NCBI RefSeq assembly: GCF_001544075.1
Contig: NZ_BCNT01000008.1
Location: 62,001-126,000, forward strand
Origin: Comamonas terrae
GTDB taxonomy: Bacteria; Pseudomonadota; Gammaproteobacteria; Burkholderiales; Burkholderiaceae_C
Direction of reading: 5' to 3'
DNA: 64,000 nucleotides
Shown here one piece after another: positions 1 to 8,110 of this stretch (within the stretch, counting starts at the first letter, position 1; every line of letters starts with the position of its first letter). The position numbers and the translations under genes are program-made. The notes under the pieces are model-generated. The model was not told the origin of the DNA and did no database searches. It saw nothing but the letters and a program-made list of their open reading frames with translations.

Positions 1-401
1 CGCTCAACCTGGTCACCGGCAGGTTTGCGCGCCGCATGCTTCCCGTCACGGCACGCGGTGTGCTGCGCGACGCCTGGCTCGCGCTGACGGCCCGCCTGTC
101 GCATGCGGACATACGCCATTACAACCAGGTGCAGCGTGCTGCCTATCTGTTTGCCGTGGCGGACCTGATGCTGCTGGTGGCAAGCGGCCTGGTGACCTGG
201 AAATCGGTGCAGTTCCCGCTGCTGCGCGAGCTTCTGGGTGGCTACGACATGGCCCGGCACATCCATTTCTATTGCATGGCGGCCATCGTCTGCTTTGTTG
301 CGATACACCTTCTCATGGTCGTACTCGTGCCGCGCTCGCTGCTCGTCATGCTGCTGGGGCGCACCACCCTGCGCTCAACCGCCAAGGAGACCACGTCATG
401 A
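1..401 (+). CDS. Cytochrome b561-like membrane subunit, 5' end outside window
   Basis: Partial gene: the reading frame is open from base 3 and begins before the window; 133 codons are visible. At least two hydrophobic helices can be seen (AVADLMLLVASGLVTW and CMAAIVCFVAIHLLMVVLV). The histidines in HIHFY and in the last helix (VAIHLL) are placed like haem b ligands of cytochrome b561 / hydrogenase-type b subunits. Its stop codon overlaps the next start (ATGA at 398-401), so it is translationally coupled to the molybdopterin oxidoreductase and probably feeds it electrons from the quinone pool. It takes the place that the haem protein MsrQ holds beside MsrP in other bacteria. Family call is good; partner role is inferred. 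Confidence 0.75.
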   Translation, partial: LNLVTGRFARRMLPVTARGVLRDAWLALTARLSHADIRHYNQVQRAAYLFAVADLMLLVASGLVTWKSVQFPLLRELLGGYDMARHIHFYCMAAIVCFVAIHLLMVVLVPRSLLVMLLGRTTLRSTAKETTS

Positions 402-1180
402 GTACCTCCATCTGGCAGCGGGAGAACGCCGAGGCCGTGGTTGCCGAGGCCCGCAGCCTGCTCGCCAAGCAACTGCCGCTGACCTCGCGCCGGCGGTTTC
501 TGGCACGCGGCCTTACGCTGGGCGGCCTGGGGCTGCTGAGCGGCTGCCGCATCGACGACAGCGCGACTGCCGAAGCGGCGCTGATGAGGATCTCCCGCTT
601 CAACGATCAGGTACAGGGCTGGCTGTTCAGCTCCTCACGCCTGGCACCCACCTACCCCGACTCCATGATCACCCGGCCCTTTCCATTCAACGCCTTCTAC
701 GGCGAAGACAAGGTGCCGCACGTCGATGCGACAAGCTTTCTTCTGGAAGTCACGGGTCTCGTGTCCGACAAGCGCCGCTGGAGGCTGCAAGAGCTGCGCG
801 CACTGCCGCAGTACACGCAAGTCACGCGCCACATCTGCGTGGAAGGCTGGAGCGCCATCGGCAAATGGGGCGGCCCACGCTTTGGCGACTTTCTGCGCGC
901 CGTGGGTGCGGACCTGAGTGCACGCTACGTGGGCTTCCAATGCGCGGACGACTACTACACCAGCATCGACATGGCGACGGCCCTGCACCCCCAGACGCTG
1001 CTGGCACTCGACTGGGATGGACGGCCGCTACCGCCAAAGTACGGCTTCCCGATGAAGCTGCGCATGCCCACCAAGCTGGGCTACAAGAACCCCAAGCATA
1101 TACATGCCATCTTCGTGAGCAACACCTTCAACCGCGGCTACTGGGAGGACCAGGGCTACAACTGGTTCGGCGGCAGCTGA
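398..1180 (+). CDS. Tat-exported molybdopterin-dependent oxidoreductase, MsrP/sulfite oxidase-like
   Basis: 260 aa. The N-terminus has a twin-arginine motif (SRRRFLA, residues 30-36) and a hydrophobic stretch ending in LLSGC, which also fits a lipobox, so the protein is probably exported folded with its cofactor and may be lipid-anchored. The motif RHICVEGWSAIGKWGG carries the cysteine expected to ligate molybdenum. Size and layout fit the short single-domain family that includes MsrP (YedY), which reduces methionine sulfoxide in periplasmic proteins. Start chosen at the ATG overlapping the upstream stop. The upstream b561-like gene and the downstream methionine-rich protein support a protein-methionine repair role, but another S/N-oxide substrate is possible. 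Confidence 0.8.
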   Translation: MSTSIWQRENAEAVVAEARSLLAKQLPLTSRRRFLARGLTLGGLGLLSGCRIDDSATAEAALMRISRFNDQVQGWLFSSSRLAPTYPDSMITRPFPFNAFYGEDKVPHVDATSFLLEVTGLVSDKRRWRLQELRALPQYTQVTRHICVEGWSAIGKWGGPRFGDFLRAVGADLSARYVGFQCADDYYTSIDMATALHPQTLLALDWDGRPLPPKYGFPMKLRMPTKLGYKNPKHIHAIFVSNTFNRGYWEDQGYNWFGGS

Positions 1181-1258
1181 CGAAATGCTTGACCCGGCTT
1201 CCCCGGTTCCCCCGCGGCGCATGCCGCCTTTTTCCACCGCAACCTAGAAAGCACCATC

Positions 1259-1540
1259 ATGAAAAACGTATTCACCACCACCGCGCTCACCATGTGTCTG
1301 GCTCTGGGCGCCCCCACGGTCTTCGCGGCCGACGCCATGACCAAGGACGCCATGGGCAAGGACCCAATGGGCATGGAAAAGTCCTCCATGGACAAGAATG
1401 CCAAGCACAAGGACGCCATGAGCATGGACAAAGGAATGAGCAAGAGCACCACAAGCAAGGAGAGTCAATCGTCCATGGACAAAATGACCAAGGATGGGAT
1501 GGCTAAAGACTCCATGTCGAAGGATGGCATGGGCAAGTAA
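1259..1540 (+). CDS. Exported methionine-rich MxKDx pentapeptide repeat protein (MrpX-like)
   Basis: 93 aa. A signal peptide (about residues 1-24, ending VFAAD) is followed by a chain of degenerate MxKDx repeats (AMTKD, AMGKD, GMAKD, SMSKD and others). About 13 methionines lie in about 69 mature residues, with almost no hydrophobic core, so the mature protein should be disordered. It matches the uncharacterised pentapeptide MXKDX repeat family. A methionine-rich periplasmic peptide of this kind (MrpX of Azospira) is known to scavenge hypochlorite and to be recycled by a YedY-type methionine sulfoxide reductase; the adjacent oxidoreductase makes the same pairing likely here. A metal-binding role of the Met/Asp/Lys repeats is the alternative. 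Confidence 0.8.
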   Translation: MKNVFTTTALTMCLALGAPTVFAADAMTKDAMGKDPMGMEKSSMDKNAKHKDAMSMDKGMSKSTTSKESQSSMDKMTKDGMAKDSMSKDGMGK

Positions 1541-1917
1541 GAAGCAAGGGCGTGGCAAGGCTCTTGTCTGCACGAGCCATGCGCACGCTCTTGGCCCTTT
1601 CTCCAGGACGCATTGAAGTGCGAAACGCCGGCGCACTGAAGGCCCAGTTGTCCGCCCTCCGCGCTGCTCACGGTCTGAGCCCGATGCTCGACGAGCATGC
1701 CGGGCTTCTCGGCTGCAGGCAGTTCGCTTTCGGTGCTTCTCTGGGGCCACAAAGCCGACGGCACCGCCTATGGGTGTCGATCCGCAGGGCTTGGTACAAC
1801 CCGCTGCGGCAGCCGTAGCGGTAGTCAACCGGGGCCGGATCCAAGCCGCCTTCGGCCGCGATGGACTTGCCGGTGGTGTAGGCAAAACGGGCGGCAGCGC
1901 TTGCGACCCACCCCGGA
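1541..1917. other. Intergenic stretch, possible decayed coding remnant
   Basis: 377 bases with no convincing gene. On the minus strand a frame (about 1800-1920) reads protein-like (ASAAARFAYTTGKSIAAEGG) but has no start or completed domain, and the neighbouring segment continues more naturally in another frame. This looks like the end of a broken gene, but no family is recognisable. Confidence 0.3.
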
Positions 1918-2838
1918 TCAGCACTCCTGCACCAGCGCTGCGGCAAAGTGCCGGGCTGGTGCAGACAGATCGGCAAAGCGGATCGCATACAGATTGAGAC
2001 TGCGCTCGGCCCAGGTATCGGTCAGCGGCACCGCATGCAGGGCTCGCGCCTCCCCCAGCCTCTGGTAGGCACCTTCGGGCATGACGCCCACGCCCAGTCC
2101 ACATTCGATCATGCGACACATGGCACTCAGGCTGTCGACCTCGATGCGCTGGCGCAGCATGCGCCGGCCGGCACGGGCCTCCCTGTCGAGCATTTCCTGA
2201 ACAAGGCTGCTGTCGCGCAGCCCGACCTGGGCATAGTCCAGCGCTTCTTCATAGGCAAGGTTCCGATGGCTCGCCAAAGCGTGGTCGCGGGGCATGATCA
2301 GCACCATGCGCTCGCGCCGGTAAGGCATGGACTCCAGCCCTTCGACCTCATCACTGGGACTGCAGACGCCCAGATCAGCCATGTGGTCGCGCACGGCGCG
2401 TGCAACAGACCGGCTGGTTGCCTGGCGCAAATCGATTCGGATATCGGGATGGCGCTTCACGAAGACTGCAATATCCTCGGGAAGGAACTGCTCCACGGCG
2501 GAGGCATTGGCGCTCAGGCGGACCAGTCCGCGTATGCCGCGCGCATATTCGCCAAGGTCATCGCGCAAATGTTCGACACCCAGCAAAATCGTGCGCGCAT
2601 GCTCGAGCAGCAGCTCTCCTGCAGGAGTGGGTCGTACCCCGCGAGCATGGCGCAGCAGCAAAGGTGTGCGGGCCAGGGACTCCAGCTCTGCAACACGCTT
2701 GCTCACCGCAGAAGCCACCATGCCGCCGCGCTCCCCCGCACGTGCAATGCTCCCGCACTCGCAGATCAATACGAACAGATCCAGGGAGGAAAGATCGATC
2801 TGGCGCAAAAAGCTGCGCGATGAGGCGAATTCGGACAT
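1918..2838 (-). CDS. LysR-family transcriptional regulator
   Basis: 306 aa from the ATG at 2838; a GTG 24 bases further upstream is an alternative and neither has a clear ribosome site. The N-terminal winged helix-turn-helix (about residues 15-75) contains the family pattern FVLICECGSIARAGERGGM..ASAVSKRVAELE, followed by a LysR substrate-binding domain (about 100-300). It is divergent from the phosphoribosyltransferase-like/amidohydrolase pair, with two inverted repeats in the gap, so it probably controls that pair and itself. The ligand is unknown; a pyrimidine or carbamoyl-amino-acid intermediate would fit the neighbours. Confidence 0.9.
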   Translation of the reverse strand: MSEFASSRSFLRQIDLSSLDLFVLICECGSIARAGERGGMVASAVSKRVAELESLARTPLLLRHARGVRPTPAGELLLEHARTILLGVEHLRDDLGEYARGIRGLVRLSANASAVEQFLPEDIAVFVKRHPDIRIDLRQATSRSVARAVRDHMADLGVCSPSDEVEGLESMPYRRERMVLIMPRDHALASHRNLAYEEALDYAQVGLRDSSLVQEMLDREARAGRRMLRQRIEVDSLSAMCRMIECGLGVGVMPEGAYQRLGEARALHAVPLTDTWAERSLNLYAIRFADLSAPARHFAAALVQEC

Positions 2839-2912
2839 GGGCAAGGGAAGCCGGAAGCTCACGCGACGGGGAGCAGTTCCGGGCAGGAGGCGCTGGATGA
2901 AATATCAAGTGT

Positions 2913-2962
2913 GCGGCATGCCTACATGCCGCTCGAGCCATCACGTTTTGGAACGGCTCGAG
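2913..2962. promoter_or_regulatory. Two inverted repeats in the LysR/operon divergent promoter region
   Basis: First repeat: GCGGCATG (2913-2920), CCTA, CATGCCGC (2925-2932). Second: CTCGAGCC (2932-2939), a 15-base spacer, GGCTCGAG (2955-2962). Both have perfect 8-bp arms and lie between the LysR start and the start at 3023. The placement suits LysR recognition and activation sites; the assignment is inference. Confidence 0.55.
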
Positions 2963-3022
2963 GAATTTTAGACACTTCTTGCCGAAGGCGTGCATTCTTA
3001 ACATGCCCGTTTTGACACGGAC

Positions 3023-3700
3023 ATGCCCATGCTTCTTTCCGATTCCGACGCACCGCGCGTAGCCCAGGCCCTGGTGGACCTTGGTGCCGTACGCATCGCC
3101 TCGCACCAACCGTTCATCTATACCTCGGGCTGGGCCAGCCCGGTTTACGTGGATGCGCGAGTCCTGATATCGGATGTTGCGCTGCGCCGCGAAATCATGG
3201 ACATCGCGGCCCGCCTGGTGCGGCCGGTGATTGCCAATCGCGGCATCAATGCCATCGTAGGCACCGAAAGCTCGGGTATCGCATTTGCCGCATGGCTGGC
3301 CGAGCGGCTGGAGCTGCCCATGCTCTATCTGCGCAAACGCCCCGTCGGATGGGATATCACGGCCCAGCTCGAAGGCCGTCTGCCGGCCGATGCCAAAGTA
3401 CTGCTGGTGGACGATGTGACGACCGATGGTCGTTCCAAGGCCGGTACCGTTGCTGCCCTGCGCCGGGCAGGCCCGGTGGTCGAGGATGTGCTGGTGCTGC
3501 TCGACTATGCCCTCTATGCCCCGCAGGCAGGCACAGAGGCAGGCCAGGCCCTGTCCTTGCATGCCCTGGCGACATGGAACCACCTGCACGCCGCCCTGCT
3601 GGCCAGCGGGCAGCTCGGCGCAGAACAGAAGACCACGCTCGCGGACTTCTCGGCGTCACCCGTGGCCTGGTCCATCCGCCATGGAGGTACCGGAGCATGA
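3023..3700 (+). CDS. Orotate phosphoribosyltransferase-like protein
   Basis: 225 aa, type I phosphoribosyltransferase fold. The PRPP-binding signature LLVDDVTTDGRSK (about residues 130-142) is intact, and N-terminal motifs FIYTSGWASPVYVD and GTESSGIAFA match OPRTases. Such enzymes attach ribose-5-phosphate from PRPP to a pyrimidine. Pairing by a 4-base overlap with an N-carbamoyl-amino-acid-type amidohydrolase, under its own LysR, argues for salvage or catabolism rather than the biosynthetic PyrE. Whether the housekeeping pyrE lies elsewhere cannot be seen, so the pyrE symbol is withheld. A second ATG at 3029 is an alternative start. Confidence 0.8.
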   Translation: MPMLLSDSDAPRVAQALVDLGAVRIASHQPFIYTSGWASPVYVDARVLISDVALRREIMDIAARLVRPVIANRGINAIVGTESSGIAFAAWLAERLELPMLYLRKRPVGWDITAQLEGRLPADAKVLLVDDVTTDGRSKAGTVAALRRAGPVVEDVLVLLDYALYAPQAGTEAGQALSLHALATWNHLHAALLASGQLGAEQKTTLADFSASPVAWSIRHGGTGA

Positions 3701-4965
3701 TGGCCTGCAATACCTTGGTGGATATCCCTGCGCTGGCGCAGTCCCTGCTGGCCGAGGTCCACGGAGCGACCCGTGACGGTCTGGGCGTCACGCGTGAAAG
3801 CTATGGCGCAGGCGAGACTGCCGCGCTGCGCCTTCTGGAGGAGCGGGCCGAAGAACTGGGTCTGCGCCATGAATGGGATCGGGCCGGCAATCTGTGGCTG
3901 AGCTTGCCGGAGGAAACGCGGAATGCCCCTTTTCTGGTGATCGGTTCGCATGCGGATTCGGTCCCGCAAGGCGGCAACTTCGACGGACTGGCGGGCATTG
4001 TGGCCGGCATGCTGATGCTGCTTGCGCTGCGCGGCCGCCATGAAGATGCTCCGCCGCTGCGTGTGCTGGCCCTGCGCGGCGAGGAAAGCGCCTGGTACGG
4101 CAAGGCCTACCTCGGCTCGCTGTCCCTGCTGGGCAAACTTCCTCCCGCAACCCTGAAGCGGCCTCACCGCGATGGGGTCGGCCTGCTCAGCGAAGCCATG
4201 TCGCGCTGCGGCGCCGATATCGAGGCCATCCAACGGGCGCAGCCGCTGATTGATCTCACCGATATCGCGGCCTATCTGGAATTGCATATCGAGCAGGGCC
4301 CGATCATGGTCAATCGCGGCTGGCCCGTGGCACTGGTCACCGGAATTCGCGGCAATGTCCGCCACAACCTGATCCGCTGTATCGGCGAAACCGGGCACTC
4401 CGGCGCCGTGCCGCGCTGGCTGCGCAAGGACGCCCTGCTCGCGGTTGCCGAGCTGCTTTCGCGCATGGACGAACACTGGCGCGTGCTGCTGCAGATGGGC
4501 ATGGACATGGTGATGACCACGGGCATCTGCTCGACCTCTGCGCAGTCGCATGCTGTATCCGTCATTCCCGGGGAAGTGGCCTTCAGCTTCGAGGTGCGCA
4601 GCCAGGATACGCAGACACTGGAGAGGTTCTACACCCTCATGCGCGAAGAGTGCCAGGCCATAGAGCGTGCCCGTGGTGTGCGCTTTGAATTCGATGAGCG
4701 CCTGTTCACGGAGCCGGCCACCATGGATGCGGCCTGGCTGCGCCGCATCGAGGCAGCTGCGCCGCCAGGGATGAAGCTGGAGCGCATGGCCAGCGGCGCT
4801 GGCCACGATGCGGCCGTGTTTGCCAATGCCGGCGTACCGTCGGCCATGGTATTCATCCGCAACGAAAACGGTTCGCACAACCCCCATGAAGCCATGGAGA
4901 TGGAAGATTTCCTGCTGGGGGTTGAGCTGCTGACTCGCGCCGTGCTGTCCCGGCTCTCGCACTAA
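3697..4965 (+). CDS. Zinc-dependent M20 amidohydrolase (N-carbamoyl-L-amino acid hydrolase / ureidopropionase / allantoate amidohydrolase family)
   Basis: 422 aa; its start overlaps the previous stop (ATGA, 3697-3700). Binuclear-metal motifs are present in order: [15 protein letters not shown] (His, Asp), [15 protein letters not shown] (Glu), LEIHIEQGP-like ELHIEQGP (His) and [11 protein letters not shown] near the end (His). [19 protein letters not shown] marks the lid/dimerisation domain. The family removes carbamoyl groups from amino acids or ureido compounds, giving ammonia, CO2 and the amino acid. The OPRT-like partner suggests a pyrimidine or hydantoin degradation product as substrate. 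Family is certain, substrate is not. Confidence 0.88.
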   Translation: MMACNTLVDIPALAQSLLAEVHGATRDGLGVTRESYGAGETAALRLLEERAEELGLRHEWDRAGNLWLSLPEETRNAPFLVIGSHADSVPQGGNFDGLAGIVAGMLMLLALRGRHEDAPPLRVLALRGEESAWYGKAYLGSLSLLGKLPPATLKRPHRDGVGLLSEAMSRCGADIEAIQRAQPLIDLTDIAAYLELHIEQGPIMVNRGWPVALVTGIRGNVRHNLIRCIGETGHSGAVPRWLRKDALLAVAELLSRMDEHWRVLLQMGMDMVMTTGICSTSAQSHAVSVIPGEVAFSFEVRSQDTQTLERFYTLMREECQAIERARGVRFEFDERLFTEPATMDAAWLRRIEAAAPPGMKLERMASGAGHDAAVFANAGVPSAMVFIRNENGSHNPHEAMEMEDFLLGVELLTRAVLSRLSH

Positions 4966-5180
4966 CGCACGCTCTTGGAGAAGACTTCATGCAAGACACA
5001 ATCCGTGCTCGCATGGAGTGCCCCATGCGTCGCGGTCCTGCCCGAGCCGATCGCAGCCAGGATCGAGAACCCAGCCAAGACCAGTGGCTGCCTGGAGCGG
5101 CCGCAGTGCCTGTGGATGGGCATCCGGACGTGGTTCCCTTCCCGAGGTACCGCTATCGGCACTTGCGGCACAATAAGTGC

Positions 5181-5603
5181 ATGAGATTCCTTCACACGAT
5201 GCTGCGCGTTGGCAACCTCCAGCGCTCTATTGACTTCTACACCAAGGTTCTGGGCATGCAGCTGCTGCGTACCTCCGAGAACCCCGAGTACAAATACTCC
5301 CTGGCGTTCCTGGGGTTCGATGGGGGCAATCCCGGCCAGGCCGAGATCGAGCTCACCTACAACTGGGGCACCGACAGCTACGAGCTGGGTACGGCCTACG
5401 GCCATATCGCGCTGGGTGTTCCCGACGCCTACGCGGCCTGCGAAAAAATCAAGGCAGCCGGTGGCAACGTGACCCGCGAGGCCGGTCCGGTCAAGGGCGG
5501 CTCCACGGTGATCGCCTTCGTGACCGATCCCGATGGCTACAAGATCGAGCTAATTCAGGAAAATTCGCGCAGCCATGGAAGCGATCCACTGCGCAATGCC
5601 TGA
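5181..5603 (+). CDS. gloA: Lactoylglutathione lyase (glyoxalase I)
   Basis: 140 aa, matching the short metal-dependent bacterial GloA. It opens with [26 protein letters not shown] and contains EIELTYNWG, the typical [10 protein letters not shown] and [14 protein letters not shown] near the end, which supply the metal-ligand His/Glu residues of the two half-sites. It converts the hemithioacetal of methylglyoxal and glutathione to S-lactoylglutathione in the cytoplasm. The ATG at 5181 is chosen because the family alignment starts there; the frame stays open upstream to 4989 without family similarity. The 215 bases between the amidohydrolase and this gene hold no recognisable gene. Confidence 0.95.
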   Translation: MRFLHTMLRVGNLQRSIDFYTKVLGMQLLRTSENPEYKYSLAFLGFDGGNPGQAEIELTYNWGTDSYELGTAYGHIALGVPDAYAACEKIKAAGGNVTREAGPVKGGSTVIAFVTDPDGYKIELIQENSRSHGSDPLRNA

Positions 5604-5620
5604 ATAAGGCCTCAATGAAA

Positions 5621-5654
5621 AACGCCCCGATGCCGACTGGCACCGGGGCGTTTT
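5621..5654. terminator. Bidirectional hairpin terminator
   Basis: AACGCCCCG pairs with CGGGGCGTT, and an inner TGCC/GGCA extends the stem. It is followed by T on the plus strand and preceded by A, so it serves both gloA and the convergent OmpA-domain gene. Confidence 0.85.
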
Positions 5655-5694
5655 GCTTTTCCGGCCGGCCCTGTTCAGGGCCAGCCCCTGCGTT

Positions 5695-6219
5695 TCACTC
5701 GGCCAGAATCACTTCCACGCGGCGGGCCTCGGCATTGCTGCCGCTGGCTTGCGTCTGTTCGGGCTTGTTGAGCTCGATCCTGTCTTCGGCCACACCCAGC
5801 GCAATCAGGGCCGCCTGCACGGCCTGGGCGCGCTGCTTGGCCAGCTCGGCATTGGCTTCAGCGCTGCCGGTGGCATCGTGGTAGCCGGAGATCACGGCGC
5901 GCTTGCCTTCCTGCACGCCCTTGACCACATCGGCCAGCGCAGCATTTGCGCCTTCGGCCAGTTCGGACTTGCTGGAGGCGAAGTAGAACTTGACCACGCC
6001 GTTCTCGACCACCACGGTGGCCACGTCTTCCTCGACCACCACGGGTACGTTGGTGGCACTGCCGGCCGCGGCGTCGGCGGCTGCCTTGGGCGCATGCGGG
6101 ATGCCGCGCTGGTAGACGACAACGCCCACCACGGTGGAAACGACCAGGGCGATCAGGGCAAACAGAAAGCCCAGGGCAAAACGTTGTTGGCTGTCGTCGT
6201 CGGAGCTGTTGAAAGACAT
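5695..6219 (-). CDS. Inner-membrane-anchored OmpA-family protein
   Basis: 174 aa. The start at 6219 has a good ribosome site (GGAGGA) about 10 bases upstream. A single N-terminal helix (FALGFLFALIALVVSTVVGVVVY) is followed by a short Ala-rich linker and a C-terminal OmpA-type peptidoglycan-binding domain (about residues 75-170), seen as VVKFYFASSKSELAEGAN, ISGYHDATGSAEANAELAKQRAQAV and SNAEARRVEVIL. It should tie the cytoplasmic membrane to peptidoglycan. It is convergent with gloA and divergent from chaC; the 315 bases to chaC contain nothing I recognise. Confidence 0.88.
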   Translation of the reverse strand: MSFNSSDDDSQQRFALGFLFALIALVVSTVVGVVVYQRGIPHAPKAAADAAAGSATNVPVVVEEDVATVVVENGVVKFYFASSKSELAEGANAALADVVKGVQEGKRAVISGYHDATGSAEANAELAKQRAQAVQAALIALGVAEDRIELNKPEQTQASGSNAEARRVEVILAE

Positions 6220-6534
6220 GGATGAAAAATCCTCCGTGGTTGTCGAAAGTGATGAAGCAGATGTCCTGCGGCAGCAACAGCAGGCGTCTCCCACGCCGGC
6301 CCGGCTGCAAAAACAAGCGATTGTAGGGCCTGGGCCGTCCAAGGCGTGGAGCGAGGCGGACCGCGAGGCCAGGGCCAGCCTGCGTATCGGGATGCAGATG
6401 TTGTTTTTTAGTGAACGGCCGCCCCGCCGTGTGCACCGGGAAGGTGAACGTGCGTTGAACAAGGCATATGCTTTGAACTGTCCTGTCCGCATGGCGGCTG
6501 ATGCCGGGCCCGGGCAGTGCCTGATGGAGTTTCT

Positions 6535-7215
6535 ATGTCTGCCCTGCCCTTGTCCTCTGCCGTTTATCGCGACGCCACACCCATGTTGCAGGAGGTGATG
6601 GCGCAATGGGGCGGGCAGGAGGACCTGTGGGTATTCGGCTACGCCTCCCTGATCTGGCGTCCCGATTTCGAATTCACGGAGCGGCGCCCGGCGCGCGTCT
6701 ACGGCTGGCATCGGGCGCTCAAGATGTGGAGCACCATCAACCGCGGCACGCCGCAATGCCCGGGGCTGGTATTCGGCATTCTGTCGGGCGGCAGCTGCCA
6801 GGGCATGGTGTTCCGCATTCCGCGCGAGCAGGGCCCGTCCGTCATGCAGCAGCTGTGGCAGCGGGAAATGCCCAATGCGGTGTACGACCCGCGCTGGCTG
6901 CCGTGCCAGACGGCGCAGGGGCCCGTCAGGGCACTGGCCTTCACGCTGTCGCGCCAGAGCCCGCACCACACCGGCGAACTGGCGCCCGAAGAATACCGCC
7001 GCATCTTTGCCCAGGCGCGAGGCATCTACGGCACGACGCGGGACTATGCGCGCGCCACTTTCGAAGAGCTGATGCGCATGGGCATCAATGACCGTGCGCT
7101 GGAGCGCCTGCTGGGCTATGACGACCATTGCGGCACCATGGCGGCGGCGGCCGCCGCCAATGCCCCGGCGATCGGTGTGCAGGCCGACAGGCCCCAGTCT
7201 CAGCGGCAGGCGTAG
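6535..7215 (+). CDS. chaC: ChaC-like gamma-glutamylcyclotransferase
   Basis: 226 aa from the ATG at 6535, which has GGAG just upstream; an in-frame ATG at 6517 is an alternative. The family hallmark WVFGYASLIWRPDFEF lies near residue 35, with RVYGWHRALKMWS and CPGLVFGILSGGSCQGMVFR following as in ChaC proteins. ChaC enzymes cleave glutathione to 5-oxoproline and Cys-Gly in the cytoplasm. The gene stands alone here. Confidence 0.9.
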   Translation: MSALPLSSAVYRDATPMLQEVMAQWGGQEDLWVFGYASLIWRPDFEFTERRPARVYGWHRALKMWSTINRGTPQCPGLVFGILSGGSCQGMVFRIPREQGPSVMQQLWQREMPNAVYDPRWLPCQTAQGPVRALAFTLSRQSPHHTGELAPEEYRRIFAQARGIYGTTRDYARATFEELMRMGINDRALERLLGYDDHCGTMAAAAAANAPAIGVQADRPQSQRQA

Positions 7216-7230
7216 GATTTTTGCTGCACA

Positions 7231-7277
7231 AATAATAGCTTTCAGCGCAATCTGCATTGGGCATTTAAGGCTAAAAG
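7231..7277. repeat. Degenerate copy of a TAGCT...AGCGC palindromic intergenic repeat
   Basis: AATAATAGCT TTCAGCGC followed about 20 bases later by TTTAAGGCTAAAA gives the same order of blocks as the better copies at 46100 and 54211. It lies just after chaC. Confidence 0.45.
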
Positions 7278-7429
7278 ATGCCAGAAACCTTATCTAACAA
7301 GCGCTGCCTACTTGCATTTCCATAGCTGCAGGCCTTGGCACAAGATATTGCAAATCAATCGTGCAAGCCCGTTAAGCTTGGGATTCTTGATGGACGTGTA
7401 ATACCAACCAGTTCATGAAAGGAACAAGC

Positions 7430-8062
7430 ATGCGTTTGAACCCGTCGTTGACATCCTCCCGCGGCGCAAGCCCGCGCCCTCTTCTTGCCGGCCTGCTGCT
7501 GGGCTCCGTCCTGGCGCTTGCTGCCTGCTCGACCTCGGCCCCGAAACCGGCGGGCTCCGCCTCGGGCGACGGCATGGCGGCCGCGCCTGGTGCATCGGGC
7601 GGCAAGGGCGTGCAGGCGATCGCAAGGCTGGAGCCGACCAAGGGCAGTTCGGTCAACGGCGTGGTGCAGTTCTTCCCGCGCGGCGATGGCTCGGTCCAGG
7701 TCAAGGGCACGGTCCAGGGCCTGGCGCCCAACAGCGTGCATGGCTTCCATATCCATGAAAAAGGCGACTGCTCCAGCGGCGACGGCCTGAGCGCGGGCGG
7801 CCACTTCAATCCGGGCCAGCAGGCCCATGGCAAGTTCGATGGAGCCGTCCACCACGCGGGCGATCTGCCCAGCCTGACGGCCGACGCCCAGGGCACGGCC
7901 ACGATCGACTTCACCAGCCGCAGCATTGCCCTGGACCGCGGCACCAGCGGCATTCTGGGCCGCGGCCTGATCGTGCACAACGACCCTGACGACTACACCA
8001 CCCAGCCCACGGGCAATTCCGGCGCGCGCGTGGCCTGCGCGGTGATCGAGCGCGGCGCCTGA
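7430..8062 (+). CDS. sodC: Cu/Zn superoxide dismutase, predicted lipoprotein
   Basis: 210 aa from the ATG at 7430, preceded by AAAGGAA; the ATG at 7415 is poorer. The signal peptide ends in a lipobox LAAC (Cys33), so the protein should be lipid-anchored in the periplasm or outer membrane. Copper/zinc ligands are seen in HGFHIHEKGDC and GGHFNPGQQAHGKFDGAVHHAGDLP. VHNDPDDY and GNSGARVACAVI supply the last copper His, the disulfide Cys and the active-site Arg. It dismutates extracytoplasmic superoxide. Confidence 0.95.
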   Translation: MRLNPSLTSSRGASPRPLLAGLLLGSVLALAACSTSAPKPAGSASGDGMAAAPGASGGKGVQAIARLEPTKGSSVNGVVQFFPRGDGSVQVKGTVQGLAPNSVHGFHIHEKGDCSSGDGLSAGGHFNPGQQAHGKFDGAVHHAGDLPSLTADAQGTATIDFTSRSIALDRGTSGILGRGLIVHNDPDDYTTQPTGNSGARVACAVIERGA

Positions 8063-8084
8063 GATCCGGCTCTTTCCCTGAGAA

Positions 8085-8110
8085 AGCGTGCTCCGGGGCA
8101 CGCTTTTTTT
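8085..8110 (+). terminator. Rho-independent terminator of sodC
   Basis: AGCGTGC pairs with GCACGCT around a 6-base loop and runs into seven T residues; the T run overlaps the stop codon of the convergent gene. Confidence 0.9.

Noticed and set aside
238..1506. A long plus-strand frame of about 420 codons across the first three genes
   Set aside because: It reads as Arg/His/Gln-rich nonsense and overlaps the well-supported b561, oxidoreductase and MxKDx genes; a GC-rich shadow frame.
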